Positions 35,741 to 44,019 of a stretch of DNA of 64,000 bases are shown piece by piece. The notes under the pieces were generated by a model. It saw only the letters and a program-made list of their open reading frames with translations. It was not told the origin of the DNA and did no database searches. Both the position numbers and the translations under genes were made by a program. Origin of the DNA: Actinokineospora diospyrosa (lineage in GTDB: Bacteria; Actinomycetota; Actinomycetes; Mycobacteriales; Pseudonocardiaceae); NCBI RefSeq assembly GCF_024171925.1, contig NZ_JAMTCO010000009.1:276705-340704 (forward strand), in the 5' to 3' direction. Each line of letters opens with the position of its first letter. Within the stretch, counting starts at the first letter, position 1.

Positions 35741-35748
35741 ATGGAGCG

Positions 35749-36321
35749 GTGACCGACGCCATCGACTCGCTGCTCGACGCCGTTGGCCCCCGCCTGCGCG
35801 CGCTGCGGCTGCACGCCAAGGCCACCATCGCCCAACTCTCGGCCAGCACCGGCATCTCGGCGAGCACGTTGTCCCGCCTGGAATCCGGGCGGCGACGGCC
35901 GACCTTGGAACTGGTGCTGCGGCTGGCCCTCGCCCACCGGGTGCCGCTGGAGGAGTTGCTCGGCAGCGCGCCGACCGGTGACCCGAGGGTGCGCGCCAGC
36001 GCCCGCCGCCTGCGCGGTGTCAGCTACCTGCCGTTGACCAGGAGCCCCGCCGGGATCCAGGCCTACAAACTGTCCTTCGCCGCGGGTACCTCGACCGGGC
36101 CCGACCCGATCGCGCACGAGGGGTACGACTGGCTCTACGTGGTGACCGGCCACCTGCGGCTGGTCATCGGCGCGCGGGACGTGGTCCTCACCGCCGGTGA
36201 GGTCGCCGAGTTCGACACCCGCGTGCCGCACTGGTTCGGCAACCCCGGCCCGACCGCCACCGAGGCGTTGGGCCTGTTCGGCCCGCAGGGCGAGCGCGCG
36301 CACGTCCCGACCCGACCGTGA
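35749..36321 (+). CDS. XRE-cupin transcriptional regulator
   Basis: 190 residues from the GTG at 35749, with GGAG five bases upstream. Residues 10-65 are an XRE/lambda-type HTH (LRALRLHAKATIAQLSASTG, ISASTLSRLESGRRRPTLEL). Residues 110-180 are a small cupin barrel (HEGYDWLYVVTGHLRLVIG, LTAGEVAEFDTRVPHWFGNP). HTH-cupin proteins sense small acids or amines and regulate their catabolism. The next gene starts 12 bases downstream and is probably co-transcribed. Confidence 0.92.
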   Translation: MTDAIDSLLDAVGPRLRALRLHAKATIAQLSASTGISASTLSRLESGRRRPTLELVLRLALAHRVPLEELLGSAPTGDPRVRASARRLRGVSYLPLTRSPAGIQAYKLSFAAGTSTGPDPIAHEGYDWLYVVTGHLRLVIGARDVVLTAGEVAEFDTRVPHWFGNPGPTATEALGLFGPQGERAHVPTRP

Positions 36322-36333
36322 AGGAGGCCGCGC

Positions 36334-36750
36334 ATGCTCGCGGTGAGCACCTACAGCGAGGACTACCTCGAGGCCTGCCGCGACCGCGTCGCCGAGCACG
36401 TCGGGGTGTACCGGGCGATGGTGGGCAGCGGCGCTGGCGCCGAGTTCACCGCCGCGGTCGCCGCGTTCGAACCGGTCTTCTTCAACAACCTCGTGCTGGT
36501 GCTGGAGACCTCGTTCGTGCACCGGTTGCGCGGCAAGGAGGGCAAGGACGGCAACCCGCTCAACGAGGTCCGGCTGCTCAGCGCCGCGCTGCTGGCCGAC
36601 GGGCTGCTGCGGGTGGACAAGGGGATCAGCTGGGACCCGGCGCGGTCGGTGCTCGGCTACGCCGCCGGTGACCGGGTCGAGGTCCGCGAGCGGGAGTTCC
36701 TGGCGTTGGCCGAGGCGTACTTCGCCGATCTCGCCGCGAAGTACCTCTAG
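36334..36750 (+). CDS. Conserved hypothetical protein, partner of XRE-cupin regulator
   Basis: 138 residues, ATG at 36334 with a strong GAAGGAGG site 12 bases after the regulator stop. The protein is soluble and probably helical (AEFTAAVAAFEPVFFNNLVL, NEVRLLSAALLADGLLRVDK). Short family-like blocks, RGKEGKDGNPLNEVRLL and SVLGYAAGDRV, suggest a conserved actinobacterial family, but I recognise no function. Operon position suggests its dose is set by the XRE-cupin protein. Confidence 0.75.
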   Translation: MLAVSTYSEDYLEACRDRVAEHVGVYRAMVGSGAGAEFTAAVAAFEPVFFNNLVLVLETSFVHRLRGKEGKDGNPLNEVRLLSAALLADGLLRVDKGISWDPARSVLGYAAGDRVEVREREFLALAEAYFADLAAKYL

Positions 36751-36769
36751 TACCTCTGGTGACTAGCGC

Positions 36770-37573
36770 CTAGTCCTTGTCGGCGCGCTCGCCGAGCAGT
36801 TGGCGCAGCTGCTGCTCGGCCCAGAGGTCCTCGGCGATCTCCTTCTCCGTGGAGCCGATGCCGACCGCGAGCAGAGACAGCGCGGTGAGCACGCCGAGGA
36901 CCATCGCCAGCGGCCCGAAGAACGCGGCGGCGTCGACCCCGGTGATGGCCCCCGGCCGCTCGGACAGGGTGTTGACGATCATGGCCGCCATGCCGGTGTA
37001 GTGCATGCCGTTGACCGCGATGCCCATGATCAGCGCGGCGGCCGCGGTCGCGGCGATGCCCCGCACGTTGAGCGTCGCCCACAGCGCGGCGGTCGCGGCG
37101 ACCACGGCGATCACCACCGACAGCACGACCACGGCCACGTTGTAGTCGACCGTCGCGCCCATGCGCATCGCCGAGATGCCCAGGTAGTGCATGGACGCCA
37201 CGCCGATCCCGGTGATCGCGCCCGCGCCGACGAGCCTGCCCCAGCTCACCTTGCCGTGCACCACCGCGGTCAGCCCGACGGCGACGATGCCGACCGCGAC
37301 CAGCAGGCTGACCACGGTGCGCGGCAGGTCGTAGCGGATCTCGGTGCCGTCGACGGCGAACCCGGTCATCGCGACGAAGTGCATGACCCAGATGCCGGTG
37401 CCGCCGATGGAGACCGCGCCCAGCGCCAGCCAGCCGCGCCGCGACCAGCCGCTGTGCGCGCGGGCGCGCTGCATGCTGAGCAGGCCGAGCGCGCACCCCA
37501 GGCAGGACATGAGGTACGACAACGCCGGGGTCACCGCTCCCGCCGAGAAGTGGTGCACGTGGTCCATGGTCAT
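36770..37573 (-). CDS. MHYT-domain membrane sensor protein
   Basis: 267 residues, seven predicted membrane helices. Three MHYT-type motifs lie near the outer face: VMHFVAM (residues ~64), SMHYLGI (~127) and GMHYTGM (~190). The conserved His and Met are thought to bind copper and sense O2, CO or NO. Unlike the better known family members, it has no GGDEF/EAL or kinase output domain, only a short charged C-terminal tail (EKEIAEDLWAEQQLRQLLGE). Starts at the ATG at 37573 or 37567. Output partner unknown. The 170 bases upstream are AT-richer and likely promoter. Confidence 0.9.
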   Translation of the reverse strand: MTMDHVHHFSAGAVTPALSYLMSCLGCALGLLSMQRARAHSGWSRRGWLALGAVSIGGTGIWVMHFVAMTGFAVDGTEIRYDLPRTVVSLLVAVGIVAVGLTAVVHGKVSWGRLVGAGAITGIGVASMHYLGISAMRMGATVDYNVAVVVLSVVIAVVAATAALWATLNVRGIAATAAAALIMGIAVNGMHYTGMAAMIVNTLSERPGAITGVDAAAFFGPLAMVLGVLTALSLLAVGIGSTEKEIAEDLWAEQQLRQLLGERADKD

Positions 37574-37743
37574 CCGTTCGACGGTCGAGACAGCGACTCA
37601 GCAGACCACGCCCGCCCGCGCCGGACCAATTCCCCAGTGTGAGAGATGACTCATATTCACTGTCTCTTGTGGACTGTGTTGACCAGGGGTTATTAAGATT
37701 CTCCCGCGAGGCGAGCGCCGGTTCGGCTACTGTGCGTGACTTC

Positions 37744-38934
37744 TCAGGGGGCGGCCAGCGCCTCGGTCGGCGCGAGCCGGGCCGCGCGGATCGCCGGGTA
37801 CAGCCCGGCCACCACCCCGATGAGCAGTGTCGCGGCCAGCCCGCCGCCGCTCGCCCACACCGGCACCAGCGCCGCCCAGGACTGGGTGGACGCGTAGAGG
37901 GTGGTCGCCACGACACCCAGGAGCACGCCGCCGACCCCGCCGAGCGCCGACAAGAGCAGTGACTCGGCCAGGAACTGGACCCGGATCTGCCCCCTGGTCG
38001 CACCCAGCGCCCGGCGCAGCCCGATCTCCGCGCGCCGCTCGAGCACCGAGATCACCATCGTGTTCGCCACCCCGACCCCGCCGACCAGCAACGCCACCGC
38101 GCCCAACCCCAACAACAGCCCCGTGAACGCCTTCGACGTCGCCTGCCTCGCGGCCAGTGCGTCTGACGGACGGGACACCCGGACCTCACTTGGCGCCGCC
38201 GGGTTCGCGGTAGCGGCCAAGACCGCTCTTACCGCCTCTACCGCCGAGTCGGCTGTCCGCGTATAGACGGTTGTCGGGTTCCCATCGAAGTTGAGGTAGG
38301 TCCGCGCGGCAGGCCAACCGATGAGCACGGCGGAATCCACCTCAGGAGCCAACGGGACCACGTCGAGGAGACCAACGACGGTGAACCACATCCCCCCGAC
38401 GTAGACCTGCCCACCGACCGCGTTGATCCCCAACCTGCGCGCGGCACCGGAACCGAGCACAGCCGCCGGGTACCTCTCGGTCGCCGCGTTGAGCCACGTC
38501 CCGGCGGTGTTCCTGGCGCCAACAGTGGCCGGTAGGTCCAAGTGCGCCGCGTGGACCGAGATGCCGCCGGTCTGCGCCTCCGGGATCCGGTCGGTCCTAT
38601 AGGCGTGCGCGTCGGGGACCTTGCCGATGGCAGCCACCTGGCGTACCGGCCCGATCCGACCGATCATCGCCACCGACTCCGGCGGCAGCGAGGCGGTGCC
38701 ACCGATGAGCGTGCTGCCGGGGGAGACGGTGAGCAGATTCGTGCCGAGCTTGGCCAACTGCCGGTCCACCTCCGCCCGGCTCGACGCCGAGATGCCGACA
38801 ACCGCGGTCATGGCCGCGATCCCGATGGCGATCCCGAGCGCGGACAGGAACACCCGCAGTGGCCGTGTCCGCAATCCGGCGCTACCCACCCGCAAGACAT
38901 CCCGCGGCCGCAATCGAGCTGGGTTGAGCCCCAC
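37744..38934 (-). CDS. MacB-like ABC permease (FtsX family)
   Basis: 396 residues from the GTG at 38934. This start is preferred over the ATG at 38952 because GGAGG lies 9 bases upstream at the end of the ATPase gene. Helix 1 (FLSALGIAIGIAAMTAVVGI) precedes an outer MacB periplasmic-core-like domain, and three more helices close the protein (LLLGLGAVALLVGGVGVANT onward, with VLERRAEIGLRRALGATRGQ, the FtsX signature loop). It is the membrane part of a MacAB-type exporter with the adjacent ATPase and adaptor. Likely antimicrobial-peptide or lipid export, or envelope stress response. Confidence 0.92.
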   Translation of the reverse strand: MGLNPARLRPRDVLRVGSAGLRTRPLRVFLSALGIAIGIAAMTAVVGISASSRAEVDRQLAKLGTNLLTVSPGSTLIGGTASLPPESVAMIGRIGPVRQVAAIGKVPDAHAYRTDRIPEAQTGGISVHAAHLDLPATVGARNTAGTWLNAATERYPAAVLGSGAARRLGINAVGGQVYVGGMWFTVVGLLDVVPLAPEVDSAVLIGWPAARTYLNFDGNPTTVYTRTADSAVEAVRAVLAATANPAAPSEVRVSRPSDALAARQATSKAFTGLLLGLGAVALLVGGVGVANTMVISVLERRAEIGLRRALGATRGQIRVQFLAESLLLSALGGVGGVLLGVVATTLYASTQSWAALVPVWASGGGLAATLLIGVVAGLYPAIRAARLAPTEALAAP

Positions 38935-38935
38935 C

Positions 38936-39595
38936 TCAGACCACCTCCCCATCCCGCAAGGCGATCTGGCGCGGTAGAGCCGCCGCGACTTCCCGGTCGT
39001 GGGTGATGACCAGGACCGTTGCGCCTGCCGCGTTCAAGGTCCCTAAGAGCGCCATCACTCCCGCTCCCGCCGCCGAGTCCAGGTTGCCTGTGGGTTCGTC
39101 GGCGAGGAGCAGCGCCGGGGAGCCGACCACCGCTCGGGCGATCGCCACCCGTTGTCGTTCCCCGCCCGAGAGTTCGTGCGGTACGTGGGTGACCCGGTCG
39201 GCCAGTCCCACCTCCGCGAGCGTCTCCTCGGCGCGCCGCAGCCGCTCCCTTCGCGGGGTGCCCGTGTAGTGCAGCCCGTCGGCGACGTTCTCCAGGGCTG
39301 ATAGGCCTGGTGCCAGGTGGAACTGCTGGAACACGAACCCGATCCGCCGCGCGCGCAGCGCCGAGAGCCTGCGGTCGCCCAGGGTGGCCACGTCGTGCCC
39401 GTCCACCCGCACGACGCCCGAGGACGGCCGGTCGAGGGTGCCGATCAGGTGCAGCATGGTCGACTTGCCCGACCCGGACGGGCCCACGATCGCCGCCAGT
39501 TCCCCGTGCCGCACCGACAGCGACACCCCTCGCACCGCTGTCACCCCGCCGGGGTACACCTTGCTGACCTCGTCCAGTTCGACCACCGCGCTCAC
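38936..39595 (-). CDS. MacB/LolD-type ABC ATPase
   Basis: 219 residues from the GTG at 39595, overlapping the adaptor stop by 4 bases. Walker [12 protein letters not shown]-loop [17 protein letters not shown], signature [14 protein letters not shown], Walker [13 protein letters not shown] and switch His VITHDRE are all present. It powers the FtsX-like permease encoded immediately downstream. Confidence 0.95.
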   Translation of the reverse strand: MSAVVELDEVSKVYPGGVTAVRGVSLSVRHGELAAIVGPSGSGKSTMLHLIGTLDRPSSGVVRVDGHDVATLGDRRLSALRARRIGFVFQQFHLAPGLSALENVADGLHYTGTPRRERLRRAEETLAEVGLADRVTHVPHELSGGERQRVAIARAVVGSPALLLADEPTGNLDSAAGAGVMALLGTLNAAGATVLVITHDREVAAALPRQIALRDGEVV

Positions 39596-40641
39596 GCGGG
39601 AACCCCCACCGTCTGGCCCTCGCCCACACCGGTCACCTCGACCCGTCCCGCCGCGAACAGCCCGGTCTCCACGGCCACCACCCGGCCCGTCCCGCCGTCG
39701 ACAACCTCGACGCCGTAGCCGCCCTCGGCCAGCGCCAGGAGCGCGCCCACCGGCACGGTCAGCACGTTCTCCCGGCGGGACGCGACAAAGCCGACGTCCA
39801 CCGACGCCTGGTCCAGGCCCGTTAGCGCTGCCTCGTCATCCGGGGTGATCGTGACCCGCAGCTCTGTCGATGGCTGCGCGTCGGGACCGTTGCCCTCGTC
39901 GACGACAGTCGCGGTAGCGGCCACCTTTCCCTGCAGCGATTTCCCGCCTGGTAGCCCTACCGTGACCGCAGTGCCCTTCACGGCGATCGCCTGGTCGGCT
40001 AGATCCAGGTCTACCGTCACCACCCGCGCAGAGCCGGTGTACTCCAATAGCTCTCCACCCGGCCGCAGTTCATCACCCACGGCCGTCTTAGCGGTATCCA
40101 TTCGAATCGACCCGGGCGCATAGTGCACCCGGCCTAGCTCAACGACTCCGGTCTCGGCGAGCGCAAGAGCGTCCTGCCACTTCTTCACGGCGGTAGCGGT
40201 CGCCGAGGAGTACTCGTCATCGACCGTGAATCCCTTGTACCCCAAGGCCGCCAGGTTCTCCTCGAACTGTTTGACGTCAGCCCCCTCTGTGCCGACTGAC
40301 AACGCCCGGTACGCGGGAAGAGACCCATAGAGCAGCACCACAGGTGTGTTGTCCACCTGACATAGTGCATGTCCACGTTGCACAACACTGCCCACCGCCG
40401 GTAGCCCTGTCACCGTCCCTTGTAGTCGCCCGGAGATGGCAGTCTTGTCGCCGTAGCCAAGAGACCCCTTCTCCTTGCGGGTATCCACCAACGTCTGCCG
40501 GGTCACCTTCGCGGTGGCGGACGGTGACGCCCTAGGGGGCTCCTCGCGCGGGGAACCGAACCCGAATCCCGTCGCGGCCACCACAGCGCCACCCACGGCG
40601 AGCACCACCGTCGCACCGACCGCGATCCTGCCTTTGCTCAC
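39592..40641 (-). CDS. MacA-like efflux adaptor with peptidoglycan-binding domain
   Basis: 349 residues from the GTG at 40641 (GTGA overlap with the preceding gene). One N-terminal membrane helix ([20 protein letters not shown]) anchors an outer region. After a barrel/hairpin start ([20 protein letters not shown]), a PG_binding_1 domain lies near 120-170 ([33 protein letters not shown]). A beta-barrel/membrane-proximal domain of the HlyD/MacA type follows. This domain mix is common in actinobacterial MacAB operons. It links the transporter to the cell wall. Confidence 0.9.
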   Translation of the reverse strand: MSKGRIAVGATVVLAVGGAVVAATGFGFGSPREEPPRASPSATAKVTRQTLVDTRKEKGSLGYGDKTAISGRLQGTVTGLPAVGSVVQRGHALCQVDNTPVVLLYGSLPAYRALSVGTEGADVKQFEENLAALGYKGFTVDDEYSSATATAVKKWQDALALAETGVVELGRVHYAPGSIRMDTAKTAVGDELRPGGELLEYTGSARVVTVDLDLADQAIAVKGTAVTVGLPGGKSLQGKVAATATVVDEGNGPDAQPSTELRVTITPDDEAALTGLDQASVDVGFVASRRENVLTVPVGALLALAEGGYGVEVVDGGTGRVVAVETGLFAAGRVEVTGVGEGQTVGVPA

Positions 40642-41208
40642 CCCTCGCTCCTCGTCTCCCGCCGCGGCTGCTGGCCGTCGGCGGGCTTGGGCAGGAACCG
40701 GTCGCACTTCTGCTCGGCTGCCTTGAACTCCGGGCTTTCCGGGTTGAGCCCGCCGTCCTTGTCCGCCTCGATGCGGATACCGCCGGTCTCGTCGGGGTCG
40801 GGGAAGTCGGGAACGCCGTTCTCCCGCATGCACCGCGCCATCTCGCGGGACTGCTCGACCATCTCCGGGCTGGGCTTGCCCGGGTCCCCGCCGTTGGGCA
40901 GGTGCTTGCGGCACGCCGCGTTCGCCGCGTCGATCGCCTCCTTCCCGCCCCCCCTCCGGCACCCGCATCTGGATCCCGCCCCGCCCACCCGGCTCGGGGT
41001 CGGGCACGTCGATCCCGTGCTCGCGCATGCACCGGGCGAACTCCAGCACCCGCTCCTCGTCCGAGCGGGGGTCCGCGGTCCCCGCCGCCGACCTCCGCGA
41101 CCCGTCCACCGACGCCACCCCCGCGTCGCCGTCCTCGCTCGACCCGCAGCCGGTCACCCCACCCAGCAACGACCCGACCACCAGCACCGCGGCCACGACC
41201 ACCCGCAT
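40638..41208 (-). pseudogene. Lipoprotein gene interrupted by a one-base frameshift in a G7 tract
   Basis: The ATG at 41208 starts a lipoprotein (MRVVVAAVLVVGSLLGGVTGC, lipidated Cys21 by lipobox). It carries FARCMREHGIDVPDPEPGG and then reaches a run of seven G (forward-strand C at 40948-40954). Reading six G instead of seven continues in a second frame as GGGKEAIDAANAACRKHLP and repeats the first motif (MARCMRENGVPDFPDPDETG), ending at 40638 with a GTGA overlap to the adaptor. Both halves thus belong to one roughly 189-residue protein. The extra G may be a sequencing error, phase variation, ribosomal slippage or true loss. It heads the MacAB-like operon; function unknown. Confidence 0.8.
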
Positions 41209-41330
41209 GGCGCTCCCTCCCGCGCCGGGCCCGTCCCGACGCGGGTCGAAGTAGAGCGGCCCGCCCGTTTCCCGGCCGTCGACGCAAACGTTGACGCCCA
41301 GGAAACGGGGTGGGCGGGCACCATGGGCCG

Positions 41331-41987
41331 ATGCGGATCCTGGTGGTGGAGGACGAGCCGCTGCTGGCGGGCGCGGTGGCCCAGTGGCTGCGCGGGGACG
41401 CGCACGCGGTCGACGTGGTGCACGACGGCGCCGCGGCGCTGGAGCGGATCGGGGTGCACGACTACGACGTGGTGGTGCTCGACCGCGACCTGCCCGTGGT
41501 GCACGGCGACGACGTGTGCCGCCGCGTGGCCGACGGCGTGGGCACGGCCCGGGTCCTGATGCTCACCGCCGCCGCGGACGTCGACGACCGGGTCGCGGGC
41601 CTGGCCCTCGGCGCCGACGACTACCTGCCCAAGCCGTTCGCCTTCGTCGAGTTGGCCGCCCGGGTGGTCGCCCTGGGCCGCCGTTCCCGCCCGGCCGCGC
41701 CGCCGGTGCTGCGCCGCGCCGGGATCCGGCTCGACCCGCACCGGCGCGAGGTCTACCGCGACGGCCGCTACGTGCCGCTCTCGCGCAAGGAGTTCGCGGT
41801 GCTCGCCGAGTTGCTGCGCGCCGACGGCGCCGCGGTCTCGGCCGAGGTGCTGCTGGAGAAGGCGTGGGACGAGCACACCGACCCGTTCACCAACGCGGTG
41901 CGGATGACCGTGCTCAAGCTCCGCCGCAAACTCGGCGACCCGCCCGTCGTGCGCACCGAACCGGGCGTGGGGTACCGCATCCCGTGA
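41331..41987 (+). CDS. OmpR/PhoB-type response regulator
   Basis: 218 residues, ATG at 41331 (MRILVVEDEPLLAGAV). Receiver domain residues: acidic pair ED, phospho-acceptor Asp in VVVLDRDLPVVHG, Thr in MLTAAADVD and Lys in YLPKPFAF. The C-terminal winged helix (SRKEFAVLAELLRADG, RMTVLKLRRKLGD, GVGYRIP) is of OmpR type. It overlaps the kinase gene by 4 bases. It diverges from the MacAB-like operon by 122 bases and probably controls it. Confidence 0.95.
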   Translation: MRILVVEDEPLLAGAVAQWLRGDAHAVDVVHDGAAALERIGVHDYDVVVLDRDLPVVHGDDVCRRVADGVGTARVLMLTAAADVDDRVAGLALGADDYLPKPFAFVELAARVVALGRRSRPAAPPVLRRAGIRLDPHRREVYRDGRYVPLSRKEFAVLAELLRADGAAVSAEVLLEKAWDEHTDPFTNAVRMTVLKLRRKLGDPPVVRTEPGVGYRIP

Positions 41988-43258
41988 GGACTTCCCGGCT
42001 GACCCTGCGCTCGCGGCTCACCCTGGTCTACGGCGGGCTGTTCTTCGTCGCGGGCGTGGTGCTGCTCGCGGTCACCTTCGCCCTGGTCGCCCAGCGGCTG
42101 CCGACCGAGGACAAGATCGTGCTGTCCGGGTCAGAGGCGCTGGAGCGGCCGGGGGAGTCCCGGTTCTTCGTCGGCCAGCTGCACCAGCTCGCCATGGACA
42201 CCCGCGACTCGGCGCTGCAGGCGCTGCTCACCCAGGGCGGGATCGCGCTGCTGCTGGTCGGCGCCGCGGCGGCCGCGTTCGGCTGGCTCGTCGGCGGCCG
42301 GGTCCTGCAGCCGCTGCACCGGGTCACCGACACCGCGCGGCGCATCGCCCAGGCCGCCGACCGCGGCCTGCACGAGCGCATCGCCCTCGACGGGCCGCGC
42401 GACGAGGTGCGCGAGCTCGCCGACACCTTCGACGCCATGCTCGCCCACCTCGACCGCGCCTTCGACAGCCAGCGCCGGTTCATCGCCAACGCCTCGCACG
42501 AGCTGCGCACCCCGCTCACCCTCAACCGGGCGCTGCTGGAGGTCGCCGTGCACCGCTCGCCAGCCTCCGCCGAGCTGCGCCACCTCGGCCACACCCTGCT
42601 GGAGATCAACGCCAGGCACGAGCGGCTCATCGACGGCCTGCTGCTGCTCGCCCGCGCCGACAGCGCCCCGCTGGAGAAGTCCTACGTGGACCTCGCCGAC
42701 ATCGTCGAGCACGTCCTGGCGCACACCCCGGCCGAGCCGGTCGCCGTCACGACCGACACCGCCGAGGCCGCCACGGCGGGGACCGCGGTGCTGCTGGAGC
42801 GGCTGGTGCAGAACCTGGTGGACAACGCGATCCGGCACAACGCGGGGGAGGCGCCGTGGCTGCGGGTGAGCACCGGTACCGACCCGGCGGGCCGCGCTGT
42901 GCTGACCGTGGCCAACACCGGGCCGGTCATCGCCCGCTACGACATCCCCGCCCTGTTCGAGCCGTTCCGCAGGCACGCGGGCGAGCGCACCGCGGCCACC
43001 GCGGGGGCGGGGCTGGGCCTGTCCATCGTGGCCGCCATCACCCGCGCCCACGACGGCACCGTCAGCGCCGAACCCCGCCCCGGTGGCGGCCTGCTGGTGA
43101 CCGTCACCCTGCCACCCGCCCAGGTAGAACCACCCACCCAGTCCGCACAGTCCGCCCAGTCCGGTCGGTCCGGTCAGTCCAGCTCCCGGCCGTGGACCAC
43201 GACCGCCCAGATCACCAGGACGTCCAACGTGATCGCCACCAGCGACCACGCCGGGTAG
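41984..43258 (+). CDS. Sensor histidine kinase of the two-component pair
   Basis: 424 residues from the GTG at 41984 (GTGA overlap with the regulator). Two membrane helices (LTLVYGGLFFVAGVVLLAVT; GIALLLVGAAAAAFGWLVGG) flank a very short outer loop of about 40 residues. HAMP domain follows, then the H-box RFIANASHELRTPLT with the phospho-His, N-box LVQNLVDNAIRHN, G1-like region VANTGP and G2 AGAGLGLSIVAA. The small sensor suggests intramembrane or cell-wall-drug sensing. The last 45 residues, Ser/Gln-rich (SAQSAQSGRSGQ), overlap the convergent membrane gene by 85 bases. Confidence 0.93.
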   Translation: MRTSRLTLRSRLTLVYGGLFFVAGVVLLAVTFALVAQRLPTEDKIVLSGSEALERPGESRFFVGQLHQLAMDTRDSALQALLTQGGIALLLVGAAAAAFGWLVGGRVLQPLHRVTDTARRIAQAADRGLHERIALDGPRDEVRELADTFDAMLAHLDRAFDSQRRFIANASHELRTPLTLNRALLEVAVHRSPASAELRHLGHTLLEINARHERLIDGLLLLARADSAPLEKSYVDLADIVEHVLAHTPAEPVAVTTDTAEAATAGTAVLLERLVQNLVDNAIRHNAGEAPWLRVSTGTDPAGRAVLTVANTGPVIARYDIPALFEPFRRHAGERTAATAGAGLGLSIVAAITRAHDGTVSAEPRPGGGLLVTVTLPPAQVEPPTQSAQSAQSGRSGQSSSRPWTTTAQITRTSNVIATSDHAG

Positions 43259-43578
43259 GCGGGCAGGAACGCGATCTGGGTCAGCGCGTTGACCCCGGCG
43301 AGCACGACCGCGGTGACCTTGGCCCAGGTCGCCCCGCCGAGCAGGGCGAACCCGGCGAACGCCGCGACCGCCCCGATGACCAGGTGCACCCACCCCCAGC
43401 CGGTGAGGTCGAACACCAGCAGCCCACCGGGGACCGCGAGGTAGTGGTCGCCCTGGAACAGGGCGACCAAGCCGAAGATGACGGTCGACAGCCCGGCCAG
43501 GACCATCATGATCGCCGCGAAGAAGATCCAGCCGACCCAACCGGTCCGCCGGTCGGTCTGGTGTGCCGGTGCGCCCAT
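43174..43578 (-). CDS. DUF7144-type four-helix membrane protein
   Basis: 134 residues, ATG at 43578 with GGAGG upstream. Four membrane helices: WVGWIFFAAIMMVLAGLSTV, LVFDLTGWGWVHLVIGAVAA, WAKVTAVVLAGVNALTQIAF and WSLVAITLDVLVIWAVVVHG. The pattern G-W-V-x-F-A-x-x-M-M-x-x-x-G and the G-W-G-W-x-H motif are those of a small actinobacterial integral membrane family (DUF7144). Function unknown. Its 3' end overlaps the kinase gene on the other strand. Confidence 0.85.
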   Translation of the reverse strand: MGAPAHQTDRRTGWVGWIFFAAIMMVLAGLSTVIFGLVALFQGDHYLAVPGGLLVFDLTGWGWVHLVIGAVAAFAGFALLGGATWAKVTAVVLAGVNALTQIAFLPAYPAWSLVAITLDVLVIWAVVVHGRELD

Positions 43579-43668
43579 CGGAAACCTCCGAGTAGTCGTG
43601 TTCCGCATGACGGTCCCCACGGTGCGCGGTCCCCGGCCGGGCCCGCATCGCCCAACCCCGGTGACCTT

Positions 43669-43839
43669 CTAGCGGGTCAGCAGGCGCCCACCCCACTGCC
43701 ACACCTCGAACACGCCGAGCACCGCCGTCACCACCGGGTCGGGAGGGTCGTCCGGGTTGGCCGAGCGCTTGTGCGCGGCCAGGACCACCAACACGAACAG
43801 CACCGACAGCAGCGACTTGGCCCGCCCACCCCCGCTCAC
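43669..43839 (-). CDS. Possible small single-helix membrane protein
   Basis: 56 residues from a GTG at 43839, which overlaps the stop of a 28-codon frame upstream (GTGA). One hydrophobic helix (SLLSVLFVLVVLAAHKR) and a charged end (VFEVWQWGGRLLTR). Codon use is normal. No family recognised; the coupling to the upstream micro-frame and the membrane helix support it weakly. Confidence 0.4.
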   Translation of the reverse strand: MSGGGRAKSLLSVLFVLVVLAAHKRSANPDDPPDPVVTAVLGVFEVWQWGGRLLTR

Positions 43840-43922
43840 GCGCCCACCCCCGGCCGCGGGTGGGCCGCGGCCCACCCGCCACCCCGTTCGACGCGTGGCC
43901 GTCGCGGATCGTTGGCCTGCAT
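43836..43922 (-). CDS. Possible 28-residue leader peptide
   Basis: ATG at 43922 with GGAGGGAG eight bases upstream; the product is basic and Gly/Pro-rich (MQANDPRRPRVERGGGWAAA). Its stop overlaps the next GTG start, as in real actinobacterial gene pairs. It is short enough to be chance. Confidence 0.3.
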   Translation of the reverse strand: MQANDPRRPRVERGGGWAAAHPRPGVGA

Positions 43923-44019
43923 GGGAGTTCTCCCTCCGTGCGCGGTCTGGGTCGCCGCAAGCGTGGCGCTCGACCGCGGCGCGGGCATCGCCCAGCGGTG
44001 GTGAGCGGCGCCCGCGGGC

